Shown one piece after another: positions 19,638-22,131 of a DNA stretch of 22,131 nt. The notes under the pieces are model-generated. The model was not told the origin of the DNA. It searched no databases and was given only the letters and a program-made list of their open reading frames with translations. Every line of letters begins with the position of its first letter. The stretch's first letter is position 1. The translations under genes and the position numbers were made by a program. The stretch comes from a virus. The stretch is taken from positions 1 to 22,131 of IMG/VR virus record IMGVR_UViG_3300027675_000030. One strand, given 5' to 3'.

Positions 19638-19777
19638 ATCTTATCAACTCACAATCCCTACACTTGCTTAGTTATTATTAGATATAGCTAGATACAGAAT
19701 TACATACATCTATCTTGTGTATTTGTATATATACTTGTATCTTCTATAGGGAGAGAGTTGTAGTTGCCGGAGATTTG

Positions 19778-19785
19778 TATATTTG
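19778..19785 (+). promoter_or_regulatory. -7 promoter box within the non-coding region
   Basis: TATATTTG matches TAnnTTTG exactly, with TTG at 19758-19760 17 bases upstream (slightly short for the usual 19-21). It points at the folded stretch 19795-20070, which has no gene. Confidence 0.4.
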
Positions 19786-19847
19786 ACTATGGTTTATCAG
19801 TATAACCAAGTATTACAGTACTTAAATAACTGTTGAGTGGCTACCTC

Positions 19848-20022
19848 TTGTAGTTGATACCCTGAACTTCCTGGTTCATAGGGATTAAATGTATATTAGA
19901 ACCAGGTTTCTGTTGAGCTACAGATACAGCTCTTCAGAGTGGCAAGTATTGCTACTGTAATGGCAGATAAATGTTACTTTGTAACGGCCTATTAGTGGAG
20001 TCAGTGCTGGGTAGTAATACCA
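19848..20022 (+). ncRNA. Possible structured RNA (several hairpins)
   Basis: A run of inverted repeats lies close together. CCTGGTTC pairs with GAACCAGG over about 20 bases (about 19870-19906), or alternatively CCCTGAAC pairs locally with GTTC and AGGG. GAGCT/AGCTC follows (about 19915-19932), then GTTAC-ttt-GTAAC (about 19973-19985), then GGTA-gtaa-TACC (about 20010-20021). The competing pairings are like those of regulatory RNAs. A -7 box is upstream, but no terminator was found downstream, so the extent is uncertain. Confidence 0.35.
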
Positions 20023-20165
20023 AATCGGCATTTACTATGAAGCTATAGGTAAGGTATATAATATTTCATTATTATATTATAGTGCTATTGTATCTCACTG
20101 TAAACTTAGTATGTTATTGGAGTTTAGAGTCAAGATTTGCTTTTACCAATAATCCCTTCTTTGGA

Positions 20166-20292
20166 CTTTCTGAGGGTAATCAGAAAGGAGTAATGCATCA
20201 ATCTAGTTTCCCAAGGACTAGCAGTTGTAATCAAGAGAACAGTATCCTTAGTAGAAATACAAGATAGGACAGTATTCCAAGTATTACAACTG
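20166..20292. other. Two inverted repeats before the next gene
   Basis: CTTTCTG/CAGAAAG (20166-20172, 20181-20187) forms a 7-bp hairpin. A perfect 10-bp inverted repeat CAGTTGTAAT/ATTACAACTG (20222-20231, 20283-20292) encloses 51 bases that contain the near-direct repeats ACAGTATCC and ACAGTATTCC. There is no T-run, so this is not a terminator. Confidence 0.5.
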
Positions 20293-20344
20293 AGTGCAGA
20301 GGGATCAACCAATTATACTTAAAACTAAACTTAAAACTAAACTT

Positions 20345-20668
20345 ATGACAAAGAAACTAGAACAATTTAAAGAACTATTTCCTGATCTATTCATGGAAGT
20401 ATATAACTTAGGTTATACACATGGTGTACAACATGATGAGTTATGGACTATGAGAAATGGTGATATGGTATCAGTAGATGATATGGATGCTGATCATCTC
20501 CGCAATACTTTAAAAATGATTATTAGAAATAATCATAAGAAAGTAACCAAACCTAAGTTTGAGGTTAATGGAGAATTAGCATCAGAAGATGCATTTAGAG
20601 CAGAATTCTGTACATGTGATGATCTCGGTCCTTGTAATTTATGTTATGAACTTGAAAATTATCATTGA
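20345..20668 (+). CDS. Conserved-looking hypothetical protein, 107 aa, Cys-containing tail
   Basis: The start is set at the ATG at 20345 after an A-rich leader; an upstream in-frame ATG at 20294 would lie in a repeat-rich non-coding stretch and is rejected. The N-terminal two thirds (LEQFKELFPDLFMEVYNLGY, then DELWTMRNGDMVSVDDMD, then HLRNTLKMIIRNN) resemble, from memory, small proteins of Bacteroidota phages with a conserved 'W.M.(D/N)G' and 'M...HL.NT...' pattern. The C-terminus has C89, C91, C97 and C100, a possible zinc site (CTCDDLGPCNLC). No activity is known. It begins a small plus-strand unit. Confidence 0.75.
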   Translation: MTKKLEQFKELFPDLFMEVYNLGYTHGVQHDELWTMRNGDMVSVDDMDADHLRNTLKMIIRNNHKKVTKPKFEVNGELASEDAFRAEFCTCDDLGPCNLCYELENYH

Positions 20669-20669
20669 T

Positions 20670-20822
20670 ATGAAACTACCTGAAGAAGAAAGAACTACAA
20701 TCTCATTTATAAATGGGCTTGGTCTTGGTGTTTTTATAGAAAAAAAAGTATGGTATATTATCATACTCTGTCTTATAATAGAAATTAAACCTAAAACTAA
20801 AAATCATGCAAAAAGATATTGA
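20670..20822 (+). CDS. Small single-span membrane protein, 50 aa
   Basis: The start is set at 20670, one base after the previous stop, in place of an upstream frame that runs inside the preceding gene. The product (MKLPEEERTTISFINGLGLG...) has one hydrophobic helix at about residues 27-39 (VWYIIILCLIIEI) between an acidic N-terminus and a basic C-terminus (KPKTKNHAKRY). This suggests the C-terminus stays in the cytoplasm. It overlaps the next gene by 17 bases. Its role is unknown. Confidence 0.6.
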   Translation: MKLPEEERTTISFINGLGLGVFIEKKVWYIIILCLIIEIKPKTKNHAKRY

Positions 20823-21021
20823 TTTCAGCTTGTTCACATCTGATGAACTTAACAACCACTTATTCAAAATTGTAACTATGAGAAGAAATCTTATAGATCA
20901 AGATATGATACAATGGTCAAGATTAAACAATGTAGTTAACCTCATAGAAGATGAAGTAAGGGTAAGAGCTAGGAAAAATCCTATCTTTAACTCAGAATTC
21001 TTGGAGTTAATAGCAAAATAA
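20806..21021 (+). CDS. Hypothetical protein, 71 aa
   Basis: The product starts MQKDIDFSLFTSDELNNHLF and continues with two charged helices (RRNLIDQDMIQWSRLNNVVN, LIEDEVRVRARKN). It is basic to neutral, with no cysteines or membrane segment. It overlaps the membrane-protein gene by 17 bases, so translation is probably coupled. The helix pattern would suit a small DNA- or protein-binding factor, but nothing identifies it. It is the last gene before the promoter candidate at 21023-21052. Confidence 0.65.
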   Translation: MQKDIDFSLFTSDELNNHLFKIVTMRRNLIDQDMIQWSRLNNVVNLIEDEVRVRARKNPIFNSEFLELIAK

Positions 21022-21022
21022 C

Positions 21023-21062
21023 TTGCACAAATAGTTTTAAAATGTATATTTGTACACAAATA
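21023..21062 (+). promoter_or_regulatory. Bacteroidota-type promoter with overlapping operator
   Basis: TTG (21023-21025), a 19-base spacer and TATATTTG (21045-21052) give the best full match to the Bacteroidota -33/-7 promoter in the window. A 7-2-7 inverted repeat TATTTGT-ac-ACAAATA (21047-21062) covers the -7 box and start point, suggesting repression. Confidence 0.7.
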
Positions 21063-21153
21063 TGACATACTAAGATTATGTGCAGGTATTAGTTATTCTA
21101 ATTAATATTCTGTGTATACAGGAGCCCGGGTGAAAGCGGGCTTCTCTTATTTT
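21059..21153 (+). ncRNA. Candidate short RNA or attenuated leader
   Basis: From the predicted start near 21059 to the hairpin at 21123-21142 (AGCCCG/CGGGCT, followed by a T-rich tail) there is no reading frame beyond a few codons. This would give an RNA of about 85 to 95 bases. Alternatively it is the leader of the gene at 21179, with the hairpin acting as an attenuator. Confidence 0.45.
21123..21153 (+). terminator. Probable intrinsic terminator
   Basis: The stem AGCCCG/CGGGCT (21123-21128 with 21137-21142, 8-base loop) is GC-rich and strong, but the following T-rich tail (TCTCTTATTTTAT) is interrupted, so termination may be partial. Confidence 0.55.
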
Positions 21154-21178
21154 ATCTAAATCCTAAACTCAAAATCCT

Positions 21179-21475
21179 ATGCTAAATCTATTCAGAAACA
21201 AAGAACATGAACTAGAAGATCAATATCTCTATGAACAATTAATGAATCTTAGAGGATATCTACATGAAATAGAACATTCAGAGATGCATGATCCTTATAG
21301 AAAAGAAGAACTAATAGCAGAAATTACTATTGATATTATTAATCTAGAAGAATATATAATAGAAAAACATCATCTTAGAGATATGAAGCCTTTTATATAT
21401 ACATTCTATGGAGTTTTAATATTATGTGCTATGAGTGCTATATTTATTGTTATTTATGAATCTATTAAACATTAA
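21179..21475 (+). CDS. Tail-anchored membrane protein, 98 aa
   Basis: Residues about 1-68 are helical and strongly charged (NKEHELEDQYLYEQLMNLRG, HEIEHSEMHDPYRKEELIAE). One hydrophobic helix near the C-terminus follows (about 75-93, FYGVLILCAMSAIFIVIY), with a short basic tail ESIKH. This places a cytoplasmic coiled-coil domain on the membrane. A host-interaction or immunity role is possible, since small tail-anchored phage proteins often act there, but nothing in the sequence proves it. The next gene begins after 4 bases. Confidence 0.7.
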   Translation: MLNLFRNKEHELEDQYLYEQLMNLRGYLHEIEHSEMHDPYRKEELIAEITIDIINLEEYIIEKHHLRDMKPFIYTFYGVLILCAMSAIFIVIYESIKH

Positions 21476-21479
21476 TTAT

Positions 21480-21680
21480 ATGGATAAGACAGTAATTGCA
21501 TCAGTAATAGGATTAAATCTTAATTCTGATATAGAAGGTGTTACACCTGGTGTAAGAAGTACTCATATACCAGCCACCAGAGAGTATGTAAAAGCCAAAA
21601 TGGTTGATAAGAAATGGTTCACAACTTATAATGATGATTTGTTGGCCAAAATTAGAGACCATAGAGGATTAAATGATTAG
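21480..21680 (+). CDS. Hypothetical protein, 66 aa
   Basis: The start is set at 21480, just after the previous stop, in place of an ATG at 21435 within the upstream gene. The product (MDKTVIASVIGLNLNSDIEG..., then HIPATREYVKAKMVDKKWFT, then a charged end KIRDHRGLND) is small, basic and soluble. It is followed after 2 bases by the gene at 21683. No family is recognised. Confidence 0.6.
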   Translation: MDKTVIASVIGLNLNSDIEGVTPGVRSTHIPATREYVKAKMVDKKWFTTYNDDLLAKIRDHRGLND

Positions 21681-21682
21681 TT

Positions 21683-22114
21683 ATGGAAAAAACATTTCAA
21701 GTAACATTGAATGACACAGATTTAAACAAGGTACTTGAGGATATTATCCAGCATAAAAATAAAAAGGAGATAGCAAAACTGTTATCTCCTTTGTTGTTAG
21801 ATAATCTTGAGGTTTGTGATTGGTTATTCAAACTAATATTAGGTGGTAATCTACCTGATGTTATACCTGATAATACTTTATGCTTAGTAGATATCAGTAG
21901 GTTAAATTATACTGTTGATAAATCTTTATTGTTAGGTTCAAAATTGGACAATGGTGAAGGTCAAATAGTATGTACTATAGAAAAATTCCGTGGTTTTCAC
22001 AGTAATTTCTATACTTATGATATTAAACATAAAGTAATTTTAGAATCCGGTGAAATAAAATATTCAATTTCAGGCACTTCTTATAAATCATTAACAGTAA
22101 TAGAAGAATTTTAA
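21683..22114 (+). CDS. Hypothetical protein, 143 aa
   Basis: The N-terminal half is helical and acidic (LNKVLEDIIQHKNKKEIAKL, LSPLLLDNLEVCDWLFKLIL). The second half is beta-rich (NTLCLVDISRLNYTVDKSLL, EGQIVCTIEKFRGFHSNFYT, ILESGEIKYSISGTSYKSLT) and ends TVIEEF, suggesting a small barrel. There are no catalytic motifs or membrane spans. It is the last complete gene in the window. A further ATG stands at 22129-22131 at the very edge and may begin the next gene. Confidence 0.7.
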   Translation: MEKTFQVTLNDTDLNKVLEDIIQHKNKKEIAKLLSPLLLDNLEVCDWLFKLILGGNLPDVIPDNTLCLVDISRLNYTVDKSLLLGSKLDNGEGQIVCTIEKFRGFHSNFYTYDIKHKVILESGEIKYSISGTSYKSLTVIEEF

Positions 22115-22131
22115 GATATTGTGTATCTATG

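Larger units (their letters stand above)
19254..20344. other. About 1.1 kb non-coding, structured region
   Basis: No credible protein gene is seen on either strand; all frames are short and have no cassette or leader signals. The region holds the TA-rich tract and then several strong inverted repeats, listed as separate entries. I looked for tRNA features (T-arm GTTC[GA]A, acceptor pairing) on both strands and found none. Candidates are structured RNAs, a replication origin, or the remains of lost genes. Two direct copies of the 12-base unit CTTAAAACTAAA lie just before the gene at 20345. Confidence 0.6.

Noticed and set aside
20082-20312. Plus frame 20082-20267 and minus frame 20130-20312
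   Set aside because: They overlap each other, have no leader or cassette signals, lie on inverted repeats, and their sequences do not look like folded proteins.
19380-20340. tRNA genes in the gene-free region
   Set aside because: No T-arm consensus, acceptor pairing or anticodon arm could be assembled on either strand, although several hairpins looked promising at first.

Overview
The window looks like part of a tailed-phage (or prophage-like) genome infecting a member of the Bacteroidota. It is AT-rich, densely packed with small genes, and carries virion appendage proteins, a lysis cassette, a phage HU/IHF-like protein, a DUF3310 protein and a GroES-like co-chaperonin. Several promoter candidates match the Bacteroidota -7 consensus TAnnTTTG rather than a sigma-70 TATAAT box. 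A crAss-like or related large phage would fit the mix of an IHF-like protein, a PD-(D/E)XK nuclease and two diverging gene blocks, but no terminase, portal, capsid or polymerase lies in the window, so the family cannot be fixed.

Layout. Positions 1 to about 16,970 are all on the minus strand, reading right to left, in units bounded by intrinsic terminators. Unit A (16973 to 15597) encodes five small proteins, including a GroES-like co-chaperonin and DUF3310, and ends at the terminator at 15542-15569. Unit B (15487 to 12457) encodes three appendage proteins, two of them with YadA/Hep_Hag-like head repeats, and two small proteins, ending at 12414-12434. Unit C (12350 to 2872) encodes structural and receptor-binding proteins (two F5/8C-domain paralogues and an 814-residue fibre), then the lysis genes (membrane-anchored coiled coil, holin candidate, L,D-transpeptidase-fold lysis enzyme) and a 52-residue protein, ending at 2829-2851. 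Unit D (2760 to the left edge) carries a possible winged-helix protein, the HU/IHF-like protein, a Cys-rich zinc-binding protein, a PD-(D/E)XK nuclease and small proteins.

From about 17,380 rightward the coding strand is plus. The two blocks diverge around an unusual island at 17161-17330, about 56% GC by my hand count in a genome near 30%. Next comes the most striking part of the window: six near-identical 17-bp elements (consensus CTAACCCTTWACTGAAT). Four stand in front of single small genes that each end in an intrinsic terminator. The fifth stands in front of a gene-less, strongly folded stretch with its own terminator (a candidate small RNA), and the sixth sits directly on a terminator hairpin. 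I read these as phage-specific promoters driving one-gene cassettes. After them come about 1.1 kb without a credible gene (19254-20344), made of a TA-step-rich tract and then a series of strong inverted repeats. The right end holds small unrecognised plus-strand genes and a second candidate small RNA at 21059-21150.

Most proteins here are known only by family or not at all; functions are given only where motifs can be seen. Three genes (2872-3030, 12457-12618, 17744-17908) are short and were found by reading the sequence directly.
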